DNA of 6,232 nucleotides, taken from NCBI GenBank assembly GCA_016931665.1, contig JAFGEH010000010.1:1-6232 (forward strand). The letters are read 5' to 3'. Source of the DNA: Candidatus Cloacimonadota bacterium. GTDB lineage: Bacteria > Cloacimonadota > Cloacimonadia > Cloacimonadales > TCS61. Below the pieces are notes generated by a model. It searched no databases. It was not told the DNA's origin and saw nothing but the letters and a program-made list of their open reading frames with translations. This document shows positions 5,607 through 6,232 of this stretch, in pieces. Positions within the stretch are counted from its first letter, which is position 1, and every line of letters begins with the position of its first letter. The translations under genes and the position numbers were made by a program.

Positions 5607-6232
5607 ATGGAGAAACTTGAAGAAACCCTCACAACTGAAGAGGTAGCTGAACAAAAAGATGCTCCTCTGGAAGAGATCACCGAGCGGAAACAGCCTCTGG
5701 TCAAAACTGAAGAACCCCTTGTTGAACCTGACCCCGAACCTGTAGCAGAAACTGAGACTGAAGTGAAACAAACAGATCAGTTATCCACTGAAAATGCAGA
5801 TTCTACGGTAGATAACACTGAGCAAGCGAATGAGATAAGCACAAGCAGCGATAGCGAAGGAGAGGAATTCGAACAACTACTGGAAGAATCCCTGGGTAAG
5901 ATCCGGGAGATCCAGATCGGCGATAAAGTCGAAGGTGAAATCATTAATATCACTGATTCATATATTTTTGTCTCTCTGGGCGGGAAGCGGGACGCTTATG
6001 CTGAAAAAATCGATTATGTGGATAAAGATGGCAACCTGCCGTTGGCACCAGGTGACATATTATCGGGATATGTGGTTAAATATACAGACACCGAAACCCT
6101 GATAGCCAAAAGTCTGGTGTCCGTAAGTAAAAGTGTACTGAAAGAAGCTTTTGAAGAAAAGATTCCTGTATCCGGGAAAGTAGTGGCCTTTACTAAAGGT
6201 GGTTTTATTGTTGATGTCTCAGGAGTGAGAGC
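5607..6232 (+). CDS. rpsA: Multi-S1-domain RNA-binding protein, probably 30S ribosomal protein S1; 5' part only
   Basis: The frame opens at ATG 5607, with GGGAG (5596-5600) 6 bases upstream, and stays open to the window edge (208 complete codons). Residues 1 to about 95 form a low-complexity, strongly acidic tail rich in Glu, Thr, Asp and Pro (many EE, TE and PEP-type steps), predicted to be disordered. An S1 OB-fold domain follows at about 103-175: IGDKVEGEIINITDSYIFVSLG, then the longer loop, then GDILSGYVV. After a linker helix (VLKEAFEEK), a second S1 repeat starts at about 186 (VSGKVVAFTKGGFIVDVSGVR); 'GGF.VD..GVRAF' is the typical second-repeat sequence of bacterial S1. Ribosomal protein S1 binds mRNA on the 30S subunit and helps initiation. 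It is transcribed divergently from the phosphate operon with a 170-base spacer. Another multi-S1 protein is possible because the rest is missing. Confidence 0.82.
   Translation, partial: MEKLEETLTTEEVAEQKDAPLEEITERKQPLVKTEEPLVEPDPEPVAETETEVKQTDQLSTENADSTVDNTEQANEISTSSDSEGEEFEQLLEESLGKIREIQIGDKVEGEIINITDSYIFVSLGGKRDAYAEKIDYVDKDGNLPLAPGDILSGYVVKYTDTETLIAKSLVSVSKSVLKEAFEEKIPVSGKVVAFTKGGFIVDVSGVR

Noticed and set aside
5580..5771. Minus-strand Phe/Ser-rich open frame
   Set aside because: Produced by reading the Glu-rich tail of the S1-like gene backwards (GAA/GAG gives TTC/CTC); not a gene.

Overview
The window is an ordinary-looking chromosomal segment of a bacterium with moderate-to-low GC, densely packed genes and clear Shine-Dalgarno (SD) sites (GGAGG, GAGG, GGGAG) before most genes. 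The protein at 414-1661 belongs to a secreted family that I recall chiefly from Bacteroidota and relatives. The consistent SD sites are less typical of Bacteroidota proper. My best guess is therefore a non-Bacteroidota member of the FCB group (for example a Cloacimonadota-like lineage), but this is low-confidence inference with no marker gene behind it.

Layout. Positions 1-362 (+) hold the C-terminal third of a HemW-like radical-SAM protein cut by the window edge. Positions 414-1661 (+) encode an exported protein of a family often labelled 'asparagine synthetase B' although no such domains are visible. After a 158-base convergent gap comes a minus-strand block of five genes read from about 5436 down to 1820: an ArsR-type regulator, a CYTH-domain protein, a Ppx/GppA phosphatase, a PhoU-like (DUF47) protein and a PiT phosphate permease. 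Gaps are 23 bases, a 1-base overlap, an 11-base overlap and 12 bases, so this is very probably one operon. Diverging from it at 5607 (+) is the start of a multi-S1-domain protein, most likely ribosomal protein S1, open at the right edge.

How the genes fit together. PiT imports inorganic phosphate, and the DUF47/PhoU-like protein is its usual partner. Ppx/GppA enzymes hydrolyse polyphosphate or pppGpp, and CYTH proteins bind or cleave triphosphate-type substrates, including polyphosphate in some members. The block therefore reads as a phosphate/polyphosphate homeostasis operon. Its first gene is a cysteine-free ArsR-type repressor, and a perfect TGACA-N5-TGTCA inverted repeat lies just upstream, overlapping promoter-like hexamers. 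An ArsR-type switch on such an operon is the most interesting feature here. I see no CRISPR array, mobile element, tRNA or rRNA.
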